A stretch of DNA of 64,000 bases. Source: BRH-c25 sp012519325. Lineage in GTDB: Bacteria; Bacillota; Clostridia; Lutisporales; Lutisporaceae. Location: contig JBMNHZ010000010.1 of the NCBI GenBank assembly GCA_050950645.1, positions 124,001 through 188,000 on the forward strand, given 5' to 3'. Positions within the stretch are counted from its first letter, which is position 1, and each line of letters begins with the position of its first letter. Positions 45,799 to 54,557 of this stretch are shown here, in pieces. Position numbers and translations under genes: made by a program. The notes beneath the pieces are model-generated. The model was given only the letters and a program-made list of their open reading frames with translations. It ran no database searches and was not told the DNA's origin.

Positions 45799-46108
45799 GG
45801 TATTCCCTCCAAAAACCTGTTAAGATTTTATTTCCCAGTATTTCAACGAGCCGGAAGATATGCTCACCGCCTGTCGGAGGACATCATTTTGCCTCATTAT
45901 GATAATTGAAGTTTGCACCTTACCCGATGTTTTTATACAATATGTTTTATGCCAAACATTTTCAGCAATTCATATGTCAAGAAAAAACATTGCTTTAAAT
46001 TTTCTTCATGACATATATAATTTTACAGTGGGTAAACTTATATACAAATCGTATAAACTCATCTAAAAAAGCCTAATAAAAAACCAAAAAATCCTACAAG
46101 CAATATTC
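45799..46108. other. Divergent intergenic region gpr/rpsT
   Basis: About 310 AT-rich bases without a credible gene. Short frames here have no ribosome binding sites and no family resemblance. The gpr promoter should be here but I see no convincing -35/-10 for a sporulation sigma factor. Confidence 0.6.
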
Positions 46109-46137
46109 TTGCATTTTTTTGGCTAATGTGATAAAAT
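46109..46137 (+). promoter_or_regulatory. Promoter of rpsT
   Basis: TTGCAT (46109-46114) and TAAAAT (46132-46137) with 17-base spacing, ending about 37 bases before the rpsT start. Confidence 0.7.
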
Positions 46138-46174
46138 AGCTTTCGTCAATTGAATTTTGAAGGAGGTGAAGGTT

Positions 46175-46441
46175 TTGGCAAATATAAAATCATCCTTAAA
46201 AAGAATAAAGGTAGCTAATTTCAAGACAAGAAGAAATAAAATAATTGTTTCCTCCTTGAAAACTTCAATAAGAAGGTTTGAAGATTCTATAAAAAATGGA
46301 AATACAGATGAAGCTAAAGAATTGTATCGGAAGGCTGCAAGTCTTATTGACAAGGCAGTTGCCAAAGGTACGCTTCATAAGAATACGGCAGCAAGGAAGA
46401 AATCCAGATTATCAAAGAAGATTAAGAATATCGCCTCATAA
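46175..46441 (+). CDS. rpsT: 30S ribosomal protein S20
   Basis: 88 residues, starting LANIKSSLKRIKVANFKTRRNK when read from a TTG codon with GGAGG 8 bases ahead. The S20 fold of basic helices ends HKNTAARKKSRLSKKIKNI. An upstream in-frame ATG at 46157 would include the ribosome binding site, so the TTG is the start. TTG may lower expression, as with other rpsT genes using weak starts. Confidence 0.96.
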   Translation: MANIKSSLKRIKVANFKTRRNKIIVSSLKTSIRRFEDSIKNGNTDEAKELYRKAASLIDKAVAKGTLHKNTAARKKSRLSKKIKNIAS

Positions 46442-46451
46442 CAAAAACAAC

Positions 46452-46499
46452 GGGTGTCGCATAACTTTTTAATAAGTAGTTAGCGACACCCCTTTTCTT
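46452..46499 (+). terminator. Terminator of rpsT (possibly bidirectional with holA)
   Basis: GGGTGTCGC (46452-46460) pairs with GCGACACCC (46483-46491), with an inner TAACT/AGTTA stem, followed by TTTTCTT. It sits between two convergent genes. Confidence 0.9.
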
Positions 46500-46525
46500 A
46501 TATTGTACAGCTGTTCCTTTTTATT

Positions 46526-47596
46526 TTACTCGAATAGTCCTGTAAGCAACATTTCCATCGCTAGTCTTTCTCCCATACCCCCGGATTTTATACTAAAGTC
46601 CGTATCAAGGCACTTTCTGAAAGCAGATAACAGAACCTGCCTCTTCATGGATGAACCATACTGTATGCAGAGCTTTACTGCATATTCATGAAGCTTAAGC
46701 TTTTCCGATATGCTTCTCCTATCATATTTTTTCTCATATAGCTCGCATACTTCCAGCATATTTTTTACCTGTCTCGACAGAAGTGCCAGTATTCCCATGC
46801 TGGATTCCCCCTCCAGAAGCAAGTCGTTGTATATCCTGAGACTGCGGTCCACATCTTTTTCTGAACAGGCATTAATAAGCTTGAATATGTCATTTTCAAT
46901 ATTCCTCGGAACAAGTGCTTCAATATGCTCCTTACGAACCTCCGTCAAATCCCCCATAAAGCCTGTCAGCTTTTTTATTTCATTCTCTACGTCATACAAG
47001 GTCTTGCTTCCGTTTTTGTCAAGATAGCCAATACTATTTATAAAATGGTCCAGTTCCCTGGGCCCTATATTTATGCCGCTCTTCCCGAGGACTTTCTTAA
47101 TCCACAGAGCCAGCTCAGCCCTCTCAATCCTGTTAAATTCAAATACTGCCCCATGCTTCTTCACCTCATCCAGGAACTTTTTCCTTTTTTTATTAATACT
47201 CCCATAGGAAAAGAATAATAGGCATGTCGTATCATCAAGGTTTTGCACCACGTCAATAAATGGCTTTGCATCCTTACCCGGAGCAGAGGCATTATCCTTC
47301 TCATCCTTATCCTCATCCCTGCTCCCGCCTTTGCTCTTAAGTATTCCTAAATCCCTTACTTCCACCAACCTTTTTTCAGTGCCAAAGGGAAAAGTCCTGC
47401 AAGCGGCGGAGAGCTCATCGGCTTCCAGCTTCTCACCCCCCAAATAAGTATAATTAAGCTCAGGAAAGGAAGTCACCACTGAATTTTTCAGTGCCGCTCT
47501 TCCTTTATCTATGAGAAAAGTCTCACTGCCGTATATAAGGTATACCGGTTTGATGCAGTTGTTCTTAATATCGCTCATAAGCTGTCTGTAGCTCAT
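46526..47596 (-). CDS. holA: DNA polymerase III delta subunit
   Basis: 356 residues: MSYRQLMSDIKNNCIKPVYLIYGSETFLIDKG and the AAA-like clamp-loader domains (LIKACSEKDVDRSLRIYNDLLLEGESSMGILALLSRQVKNMLEV in outline). HolA opens the beta clamp. A low-complexity KGGSRDEDKDEKDN insert near residue 90 is lineage-specific. The ATG at 47596 follows GGAGATG by 5-6 bases. Confidence 0.93.
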   Translation of the reverse strand: MSYRQLMSDIKNNCIKPVYLIYGSETFLIDKGRAALKNSVVTSFPELNYTYLGGEKLEADELSAACRTFPFGTEKRLVEVRDLGILKSKGGSRDEDKDEKDNASAPGKDAKPFIDVVQNLDDTTCLLFFSYGSINKKRKKFLDEVKKHGAVFEFNRIERAELALWIKKVLGKSGINIGPRELDHFINSIGYLDKNGSKTLYDVENEIKKLTGFMGDLTEVRKEHIEALVPRNIENDIFKLINACSEKDVDRSLRIYNDLLLEGESSMGILALLSRQVKNMLEVCELYEKKYDRRSISEKLKLHEYAVKLCIQYGSSMKRQVLLSAFRKCLDTDFSIKSGGMGERLAMEMLLTGLFE

Positions 47597-47705
47597 ATCT
47601 TCATCTCCATACCGATCAATGTGTTTTATAAGCATTTCAGATGATCTTGATTTGATTATAATATATAAGACTTAGGGAAGCAACGGGAGAACACTTTGCC
47701 TGCCG

Positions 47706-50018
47706 CTACTTTACGGTTTTCACCCTCATGCTCTTTCCATCCGTTGTTATTGTTACCGCCCCGCTTTCATCCGTCCTGTATACAAGGCTTCCGCTTTCGG
47801 CCAGCCTTTTCAGTGTATCCGGCGAAGGATGTCCGAAATTATTATTCCCCACCGATACTATGCTGACCTTCGGCGCGGCTTTTTTGAGAAATTCTTCAGA
47901 GGAGGATCTGCCGCTGCCATGGTGAGGCACCTTCATTACGTCAGCCCTGACGGCCTCATCCGGAAGTATACCTTCCGACTCCTTTCCGATATCTCCTGTA
48001 AAAATTGCGCGGAATTCTCCATAAGACAGCACCCCCACCAGGGAGTTCTCATTTTCATCATCTTTTGCTTCCATTCGTGGATGCAAAAAATCCATTCTTA
48101 TCCCTTGCCCCAGATTCATATAGTCTTTTTCACCAAGCCTGTGGATTTTTATTCCCTTTTTTCCGCACATATCAAGCAGTGTGCTGCTGTTTACGGATAT
48201 TTTCCCTTCACCGGCTGAAACCTTAGGAATAATAAGGTTCTTTACCCTGTAAACCTCTATGACTCTCAGCAGTCCTTCCATATGGTCATCATGAAAATGG
48301 GATACAATGACAGTATCAATTCTCCATATCCCCTGGTGCAAAAGTGCCGGCAGCGTTATTTTACCACCCACATCATAATAGTAATCTCCGGCCCTTGAAG
48401 AACCGCCTCCGTCAATCAAAACGGTCTTTTTCTGAGGGGTAATGATGCAGCAGCTGTCTCCCTGGCCTACATCAAAAAATATCATTCTTAAATCATTTGA
48501 GGGCAGATTGTAGATAGAAATTGCGATAACGGCTGCCAGCAGGTATGATAAAGCAAACCTGCGTATATATATCCTGAAAAAAGCCGACTTGTAAAACCCT
48601 ATGAACATGCCGATACCCACATAGTATAAAGCATAGATGTATGCAGGCAGTCTTGGAATGTAAAAGCCTGCAGCGGGAAGCTCAGAGGCTTCCCTGATTA
48701 TGAAGGAAAGAAGGCGGATAAGATAGTAATCCACTGAAAAAATATACAGTGCCGGAGTTTTTGATACAATTCCCGCAAATACTCCTATAAAGCCGGCAAC
48801 TGTTATCATAAAAGACAGAGGTACTGCAATAATATTTATTATGATACCAATAATTGAAACATAGTTAAAATAAAATGCCAGAACCGGAGCAAGCCCCAGC
48901 CACACAGATATTGACAAAGCTGCCGGGCTTCTTATGGCCACCGGTATAAATCTAAGAGTTCTGTAAGCCGCCGGATAAAAAAGTGTAATAGAATACATGG
49001 CAGCAAAGGATATCATAAATCCGGGGTCATGTACAGCCATGGGTTTGAACAGTAGTATCACAATACAGGCAAAGGATACTGATGCCATGAGGTTGTATTC
49101 CCTTCCGGCCGACTTGCCTACCATCAAAACCGCAAGCATAATAAGCGCTCTCACAGAGGGGAGGGGAGCCCCTATCAAAAGCACATAATATATAATTATC
49201 AACAGGACGACTGAACCCTGGAGCCTTTTATCCAGTCTTAAAGGAATTAACAAATATGTAAGCAGCATCATAAGAAACCCCACGTGAAGGCCGGAAACAG
49301 AGAGTATGTGCGAAAGCCCCGTTTTCATATAGTCTTCCCTCATATCCTCATCCATATCAGCCTTGTCACCGGTTATAATGCCGGTGAGTATTGCCGCCTC
49401 CTCCTTGGGCAGGGCTTCATTTATAGTGCTCCTGACCTTTTCTCTGGATAAGTACAGTATGGTCTTGAATAATCCGGCACTATCCTCCTTCAGCAGAACC
49501 GCTTTGTCTGCTGTTACCTGTTTGTTTATACCTTTGCTTTTATAATACAATTTATAATCAAAGTCTCCCGGATTTCTTTTCCCGGCTATATCTGAGCATT
49601 GGCCTTCGACTGCCAGCTTATCCCCGAATTTAAATACAGTATCCCCATTCACCCTTAAGAAAATCTTTTCTGAGAAATTATAGTGTTTCCCCTCATACAG
49701 AACCAAAAGGCTTCTGGCTGGATATTGCAGGTAATTTCCCCTTTTCACAGGATTATCCGTAATCAAACACACATATTCTGTAGTTTTACCGTCAAATGCA
49801 TCCAGCTTGCTCTCTGCTCCGGATATAAGGCTGTAATTCAGCATTCCTCCAAGAAAGATTACAAGCATAACAGCCCCTTTGAGATTTGAGCTGTTTTTTC
49901 TATTTACATATAATGCTGCCGCTGACAATAAAAAACTACCCAGTATAATAGGTATACCAGGTAATATAATGCTTGCAGCCAATATTCCGAAAAAGAAGGA
50001 AAATGCAAAGCCCGCCAT
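47706..50018 (-). CDS. comEC: DNA uptake channel protein ComEC/Rec2
   Basis: 770 residues. Three parts are visible: an N-terminal DUF4131 domain with two helices, the competence membrane domain (about residues 200-490; GLSHILSVSGLHVGFLMML), and a C-terminal metallo-beta-lactamase domain with VSHFHDDHMEGL, DVGQGDSCCII and VPHHGSGRSS. It is the channel for single-stranded DNA entry. comEA is found separately at 61.8-62.4 kb. Confidence 0.95.
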   Translation of the reverse strand: MAGFAFSFFFGILAASIILPGIPIILGSFLLSAAALYVNRKNSSNLKGAVMLVIFLGGMLNYSLISGAESKLDAFDGKTTEYVCLITDNPVKRGNYLQYPARSLLVLYEGKHYNFSEKIFLRVNGDTVFKFGDKLAVEGQCSDIAGKRNPGDFDYKLYYKSKGINKQVTADKAVLLKEDSAGLFKTILYLSREKVRSTINEALPKEEAAILTGIITGDKADMDEDMREDYMKTGLSHILSVSGLHVGFLMMLLTYLLIPLRLDKRLQGSVVLLIIIYYVLLIGAPLPSVRALIMLAVLMVGKSAGREYNLMASVSFACIVILLFKPMAVHDPGFMISFAAMYSITLFYPAAYRTLRFIPVAIRSPAALSISVWLGLAPVLAFYFNYVSIIGIIINIIAVPLSFMITVAGFIGVFAGIVSKTPALYIFSVDYYLIRLLSFIIREASELPAAGFYIPRLPAYIYALYYVGIGMFIGFYKSAFFRIYIRRFALSYLLAAVIAISIYNLPSNDLRMIFFDVGQGDSCCIITPQKKTVLIDGGGSSRAGDYYYDVGGKITLPALLHQGIWRIDTVIVSHFHDDHMEGLLRVIEVYRVKNLIIPKVSAGEGKISVNSSTLLDMCGKKGIKIHRLGEKDYMNLGQGIRMDFLHPRMEAKDDENENSLVGVLSYGEFRAIFTGDIGKESEGILPDEAVRADVMKVPHHGSGRSSSEEFLKKAAPKVSIVSVGNNNFGHPSPDTLKRLAESGSLVYRTDESGAVTITTDGKSMRVKTVK

Positions 50019-50122
50019 AACCTCACACCCATTTCAAATTTATTGCGGTTTAATATAATTTCTACCAAAATCTTTACATTCCTTCTATTTATTTACAATT
50101 CTTTGATTTATATAATGAATCA

Positions 50123-50151
50123 GTCCGCATAAGCAAATTGCTTATACGGAC
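50123..50151. repeat. 14-bp inverted repeat downstream of holin-like gene
   Basis: GTCCGCATAAGCAA and TTGCTTATACGGAC pair with one mismatch across a 1-base gap. A second hairpin, CGGCTGC/GCAGCCG, lies at 50183-50201. Neither is followed by a T-run, so terminator function is uncertain. Confidence 0.5.
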
Positions 50152-50210
50152 CGTTCCTGTTACGAGCTTTGTCTTCGGCCTCCGGCTGCTTGCCGCAGCC
50201 GTATGAAATC

Positions 50211-50594
50211 CTACATAACCCTGGTAGGCAGCACTGTATCAACAAGGCCAATTACCAATGCCCCTATTACTGCCCCCAATAAACTTACTTCCATTCCCGG
50301 CACCAGATATTGAGCGAAATATATTACCGCCGCCGAAACCAAAAAGCCTGAGATACCCCTGCCTAAAGGAGATGCATCAAATCTGAAAAGCTTTTCTATC
50401 AGGAAGTCAGCTGCCGCTATCACAAGTGCACTGATAAGTGCTGTCGTAAAGCCTCCTCTCATTCTGAAGCCGGGAACAAAATATGCTGTAACCATAAGTA
50501 CTATTGCAGCAACAACGAATCTGATAATAAAACCAATTAATCCGGTGCCTGTCGACCTTTCCTGCTGGTTATTATTAGATGTGTTGTTTCCCAT
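50211..50594 (-). CDS. Holin-like small membrane protein (phage holin superfamily IV type)
   Basis: 127 residues with four membrane helices, beginning after a polar N-terminus (NNTSNNNQQERSTG). The pattern (FIIRFVVAAIVLMVTAYFVPGFRM, RFDASPLGRGISGFLVSAAVIYFAQYLVPGMEV) resembles PF04020 YvlD-type membrane proteins. There are no phage genes nearby, so it is probably a cellular envelope protein. The ATG at 50594 has GGAGG 8 bases ahead. Confidence 0.82.
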   Translation of the reverse strand: MGNNTSNNNQQERSTGTGLIGFIIRFVVAAIVLMVTAYFVPGFRMRGGFTTALISALVIAAADFLIEKLFRFDASPLGRGISGFLVSAAVIYFAQYLVPGMEVSLLGAVIGALVIGLVDTVLPTRVM

Positions 50595-50645
50595 GTAATT
50601 CACCTCCTAAGTTTAATTTAACCTTAGAAGGATAAATATATACTT

Positions 50646-50909
50646 TTACTTTTTTTTCTTGGCTTTTCTACCGTTTACCTGTTCAATTGTGTTTTTTGTG
50701 CCGGAATAGAGCCCGGATGCGGAGAGCCCGTATACAATACCCTTAAATATCCCGGCTTTTATACATTGCGGCTCCATAAAGAATACGCCTATAAGAACTC
50801 CAATGACAACAGCCGCCAGAGCAGAAAATTTCTTGGGCAGCCCAAGTCCTTTTGCAAGCTGTGTTAATGAAATTATTATTGCTACCACTAATGTTTCGTT
50901 AATATTCAT
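50646..50909 (-). CDS. Small holin-like membrane protein
   Basis: 87 residues with two or three membrane helices (LVVAIIISLTQLAKGLGL, FSALAAVVIGVLIGVFF) and a basic lysine-rich C-terminus (GRKAKKKK), the layout of A118-type phage holins. Located 52 bases upstream of another membrane protein, so the two may form an operon. No endolysin gene is adjacent. Confidence 0.72.
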   Translation of the reverse strand: MNINETLVVAIIISLTQLAKGLGLPKKFSALAAVVIGVLIGVFFMEPQCIKAGIFKGIVYGLSASGLYSGTKNTIEQVNGRKAKKKK

Positions 50910-51062
50910 AAATCTATACCTCCCTTACGATTTCTAATACATAATATGATTTGTACCTGTAAGTGCCACACTTGTCCAAATAAACGGCGGAATATTATTG
51001 AACTGTACATACGGGAATGCTAAACTAAAAATAATATCAAATTTAGCAGCATGGAGGCTAAT

Positions 51063-52253
51063 ATGAGAACTGAAAGATTATATAATGAGGATCCTTATCT
51101 TACTGAATTCCGGACTAAAGTCATAGAGGTCCTGCCTTATGGGGACAAGTACGGAGTCATACTGGACAGGACGGCCTTTTATCCCATTGGAGGAGGGCAG
51201 CCCAGCGATATGGGATATATAAATAATGAAAGAGTGTCGAAGGTAATTGAAAAGGATGGAGAACTGCTGCATATTATTGACAAACAGCTTACTGCAAAAG
51301 AAGTGAAAGGAACCGTGGACTGGTCAAGACGCTTTGACTTCATGCAGCAGCATACCGGTCAGCATATATTGTCGTCATGCTTTGAGAAGCTGTTAAACGG
51401 CAGCACCGACAGCTTTCATATGGGCAAGGATATAGTAAGCATAGAAATCAACATAGATAGCTTCAGCATTGACGATGCCGAACGCATTGAGAATATGGCA
51501 AATAATATTATATACAGCAACCTGCCTGTAATAACGAGAGTTGTAAGCAGTGAAGAGCTGAACAGCCTGCCTTTGAGAAAGGTTCCAAAGGTTACCGAGA
51601 ATATAAGGATTGTCGAAGTAAAAGGAATTGACTATTCTCCTTGCGGCGGGACTCATGTCAGGGCAACCGGCGAAGTAGGAATAATAAAGATAAAATACTG
51701 GGAGAAATGTAAAGGAGGCATCAGATTTACATTCGTATGCGGAAGCAGAGCATTAAAGGACTATGGCATGTATAATTCCATAATCAGAGCTCTTTGCGAA
51801 AAATTTTCCGTCAGGGATTCAGAAATTACTGAAGCCGTCGATAAAATAATGCTGGACTTAAGAAATGCCGAAAAGCAGCTTTCGGCTGCCACCCAGGAAC
51901 TGATAAGAGTCGAAGCTGACAGTATAATTAAGGAATGCCCCGCAGTATCCGGTATAAGATTAATAAGCAGGGTTTTCGATAAAAGGAGCATCAACGATGT
52001 AAAAATTCTTGCACAATATCTGACAAAAGCTCCGGGGACTGTTGTACTCATGGCATGCAGAAATGAAAATGCACAAGTCATATTCACCTGTTCAGAGGAT
52101 GTAAATATTGATATGAATTCAATCTTTAAAACAGTGCTTCCAATTATTGAAGGGAAAGGCGGAGGAAATGCAAAGACAGCTCAGGGAGGGGGCAACAGGA
52201 TAGACAGGCTTGAGGACTTTATGAACAGCGCTGAAAAATTAGTCTTATCCTGA
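51063..52253 (+). CDS. Alanyl-tRNA editing protein (AlaX-L type, with DHHA1)
   Basis: 396 residues. The N-terminal part (YNEDPYLTEFRTKVIEVLPYGDKYGVILDRTAFYPIGGGQPSDMG) resembles AlaRS editing domains. Zinc ligands are seen in HTGQH and CGGTH motifs; the C-terminus carries a DHHA1 domain with KGGGNAKTAQGGG. It should hydrolyse Ser- or Gly-tRNA-Ala. The ATG at 51063 has GGAGG 5 bases ahead. Confidence 0.93.
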   Translation: MRTERLYNEDPYLTEFRTKVIEVLPYGDKYGVILDRTAFYPIGGGQPSDMGYINNERVSKVIEKDGELLHIIDKQLTAKEVKGTVDWSRRFDFMQQHTGQHILSSCFEKLLNGSTDSFHMGKDIVSIEINIDSFSIDDAERIENMANNIIYSNLPVITRVVSSEELNSLPLRKVPKVTENIRIVEVKGIDYSPCGGTHVRATGEVGIIKIKYWEKCKGGIRFTFVCGSRALKDYGMYNSIIRALCEKFSVRDSEITEAVDKIMLDLRNAEKQLSAATQELIRVEADSIIKECPAVSGIRLISRVFDKRSINDVKILAQYLTKAPGTVVLMACRNENAQVIFTCSEDVNIDMNSIFKTVLPIIEGKGGGNAKTAQGGGNRIDRLEDFMNSAEKLVLS

Positions 52254-52254
52254 T

Positions 52255-52605
52255 TCATTCATCCTTTTTTTTACTCGCTGACAGCCTGTTAAGCTTATAA
52301 TTAAGCTTCTCGCGCATTGCAGCCTTTTCCCGTATCTCCTCCATATTTTCCAGCTTGTAATCCAGTTCTGAAAAGTATCTTTTCATGCACTTCTTAAGCT
52401 TCCTCCTCACGTCATCAACTAAATGGCCAAGATCATCAGCCCTGTCTATGGCATCCTTAACGTCCTTGCGATGTGCCAGCGCTATTCTGTTAAACTCTTC
52501 AGCGGCCCCGACAGACAGCCTGTAGGAGCTTACAAGAGGCGTGAGAATTTCATTCAGGATCATAATTTCCTTCAGAAAACATTCATCCCTGTCATTATCA
52601 AACAT
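52255..52605 (-). CDS. Hypothetical helical protein
   Basis: About 116 residues, predicted almost entirely helical and charged (NRIALAHRKDVKDAIDRADDLGHLVDDVRRKLKKCMKRYFSELDYKLENMEEIREKAAMREKLNYKLNR in parts). No recognised family. The gene is convergent with the alanyl-tRNA editing gene, with one base between stop codons. The start with best support is the ATG at 52605. Confidence 0.65.
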   Translation of the reverse strand: MFDNDRDECFLKEIMILNEILTPLVSSYRLSVGAAEEFNRIALAHRKDVKDAIDRADDLGHLVDDVRRKLKKCMKRYFSELDYKLENMEEIREKAAMREKLNYKLNRLSASKKKDE

Positions 52606-52713
52606 CTTTCCTCTCACTCCATTGTGTTGTACATATATTTAAATCTATGATATATTTATTTTTATAATGCATCTTTATTACATAATATATAAATTAATAT
52701 TCGGGGTGTTTGT

Positions 52714-53638
52714 ATGGATTTTAATACAACAATAAGTCAGATCATAATACTATTTATAATAATGTTTATAGGAGCAGCTGCAAAAAGAGCAAAGTTCATT
52801 GACGAAGGCATGCAAAACTCGTTATCTGTGCTTCTCATGCAGATTTCACTTCCGGCACTTGTACTCTCATCAACCAATATTAAAAGAACTGCTGAAGTGC
52901 TGCCTAATATGATAAGCATATTGACAATCACATTTATAACTTATATTCTGACAATATTGATATGCATACTGACTGTTAAGGGGCTGCACTTTGACCAAAA
53001 AACATCCGCTGTTTTTATCTCTCTTATAGTATTCGGGAACGTAGGATTTATGGGTTTCCCCGTTGCCAGAGCTCTTTTTGGCGAAATCGGCGTCTTTTAT
53101 ACTACAGCTTCAAACTTAGTATTTACCGTCTTTCTTTGGACTTACGGAATACTATTGTTCGACAGTCATGGAAAAATACAGTTGAAAAAGCTCCTTAATC
53201 CGGGTTCGATAGCAACTTTAGCTGCTGTCTTTATGTTTGCTTTCCAAATAAAATTGCCATATCCCCTTCATACGGCACTTGATCAGATCGGGGAAATGAC
53301 TACACCTGTCTCAATGCTTCTTATAGGAGCACTGATTGCGGAAATAGATGCTTCAAAGCTTTTTTTGAATAAAAAAAGTCTATCTGGTATCGGTAATCAG
53401 GCTTGTTCTTATTCCTTTAGCATCTGCCTACATTCTTAAGGCTGTGGGCTTTAACAGCATGGTTATATCAATTTGTTCCATAATGGCTGCCATGCCATCA
53501 GGTGCAATAAATGCAATTTTTGCCAAGCAGTTTGACATAGAGCCATTATTTGCCTCGGTTGGTGTATTTATAACTACGTTTTTAAGTATTTTTACACTGC
53601 CCTTCACTGTATATATGCTTACTAATTTCATACTTTAG
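52714..53638 (+). pseudogene. AEC (auxin efflux carrier) family transporter, frameshifted
   Basis: The first 221 or so codons encode a normal AEC N-terminus (GAAAKRAKFIDEGMQNSLSVLLMQISLPALVLSST). At a run of seven A residues (53371-53377) the frame breaks: the zero frame ends at 53439, while the +1 frame continues as VYLVSVIRLVLIPLASAYILKAVGFNS and on to the stop at 53638. Removing one A restores a ~307-residue protein of normal family length with about ten membrane helices. The lesion may be a real mutation, transcriptional slippage on the A-run, or a sequencing error. A -1 programmed shift is ruled out because the required shift is +1. Confidence 0.88.
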
Positions 53639-53794
53639 CTTTTCATTTTTCTCTTTTCTTATCCTATATTTTCAACTCATGTAAATACAAAATCCATAGA
53701 ATACTATATATGTCGAGAAAAAGATTTATCACAACATATGAATCAAGGAAAATATTTCGTATGAAACATGTGCTATGAAAGGCGGTGTTTTAGA

Positions 53795-54064
53795 ATGGCA
53801 AAAAATGCTGAAACAACATACAAAACCATTCCAGGGAAAAGAACCGACAGGCGAAGCTCAAGGATTCTTGTACCTGAAGCCGAGGCTGCAATGGATGCTT
53901 TGAAAAAATCCATCGCCTCAGAGTTTGGAATAGATTTTACCAGCAGCTATAAAGGCAACCTGTCGGCAAAGCAGTGCGGCAAGGTGGGGGGTGAAATGGT
54001 AAGAAGAATCATAGAACAGATGAAGCAAGAAATTGCTCAGTCTCCCAACAGGTTTCGCCAGTGA
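53795..54064 (+). CDS. Alpha/beta-type small acid-soluble spore protein
   Basis: 89 residues. ILVPEAEAAMDALKKSIASEFGIDF and KGNLSAKQCGKVGGEMVRRIIEQMKQ match the two conserved SASP segments. An N-terminal basic extension of ~23 residues (AKNAETTYKTIPGKRTDRRS) is longer than usual. The GPR cleavage motif, normally Glu-(Ile/Phe/Val)-Ala, reads Ser39-Ile-Ala, so the P1 glutamate is missing. The ATG at 53795 follows AAAGGCGG. SASPs coat spore DNA. Confidence 0.9.
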   Translation: MAKNAETTYKTIPGKRTDRRSSRILVPEAEAAMDALKKSIASEFGIDFTSSYKGNLSAKQCGKVGGEMVRRIIEQMKQEIAQSPNRFRQ

Positions 54065-54090
54065 TAAAAAACGGAACAAAGGAGGGACGC

Positions 54091-54175
54091 GGGGGACGTT
54101 TCTCCAAAGGACATGGGGACGTTTCTCCTGTCTCTCTTTTCAAAGAGAGACAGGAGAAACGTCCCCATGTCCTTT
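54091..54175. repeat. Long palindrome, copy C of dispersed family
   Basis: A perfect palindrome with 34-base arms (54106-54139 and 54142-54175) around a 2-base loop shares the core GGGGACGTTTCTCCTGTCTC. It is preceded by a partial copy GGGGGACGTTTCTCC (54091-54105). The right arm ends in TTTTTT, so it may serve as the SASP gene terminator. Confidence 0.95.
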
Positions 54176-54239
54176 TTTGGCATTGCTTTTTAAAAAGCAG
54201 TATGATAATATTTGTAGGTGTACGAAGCATGTTATATAC

Positions 54240-54336
54240 GGGGGTAGATGGGTGCTGGTGTACCCTCTGGTCTTCAAAACCAGTGTTTGGGGTTGGTAGC
54301 CTCATGGGTGGGTTCGATTCCCACATACTCCCGCCA
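54240..54336 (+). tRNA. selC: tRNA-Sec (UCA), selenocysteine
   Basis: About 97 nucleotides, with CCA encoded at 54334-54336. The anticodon loop CTTCAAA between CTGGT and ACCAG stems gives anticodon TCA, reading UGA. The long extra arm (GTTTGGGGTTGGTAGCCTCATGGG region) and the T arm GGTGGGTTCGATTCCCACA... are typical of bacterial tRNA-Sec. The 5' strand GGGGGTA pairs with TACTCCC at the 3' side. selDAB lies 2.8 kb away on the other strand beyond an insertion sequence. Confidence 0.95.
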
Positions 54337-54371
54337 ATTCAAATTAGCGTATTCCTATAATTTTGATAAAT

Positions 54372-54409
54372 AAAAAAGGACTGACACTCGTAGAGTGAAG
54401 TCCTTTTTT
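54372..54409 (+). terminator. Terminator of tRNA-Sec
   Basis: AAAAAAGGACT (54372-54382) pairs with AGTCCTTTTTT (54399-54409), with inner CACTC/GAGTG; the plus strand ends in six T residues. It starts 36 bases past selC. Confidence 0.9.
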
Positions 54410-54497
54410 GCTGCAAAATAATCGCTGTTTTAACGGCATATACTTGAGTATTTTTGTCATTTCCATTATTTTATAAGCTCATAGTAATAAAATGAAT

Positions 54498-54531
54498 AAG
54501 AGTCTTAAATTTATTTATATTTAAGGCTCTT
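54498..54531 (-). terminator. Terminator of the small membrane protein gene
   Basis: AAGAGTCTTAAA (54498-54509) pairs with TTTAAGGCTCTT (54520-54531) with one mismatch. The minus strand continues ATTCATTTTATT. Confidence 0.65.
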
Positions 54532-54557
54532 ATCCTGTTAATTGCCAGACGACCTAC

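Noticed and set aside
45860..46066. 68-codon frame between gpr and rpsT
   Set aside because: No ribosome binding site, no recognisable sequence pattern, and it runs into the rpsT promoter region.
50211..50909. Prophage remnant
   Set aside because: Only two holin-like membrane genes occur, with no structural, lysis, integrase or attachment features.
52714..53638. Programmed -1 ribosomal frameshifting on the A-run in the AEC gene
   Set aside because: The second frame is +1 relative to the first, so a -1 slip would not reach it.
28521..54175. CRISPR repeats
   Set aside because: The palindromes are single, far apart and lack regular spacers or cas genes.
54033..54360. Plus-strand reading frames across the palindrome and tRNA-Sec
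   Set aside because: They translate the repeat arms and the tRNA, have no ribosome binding sites and resemble no protein.
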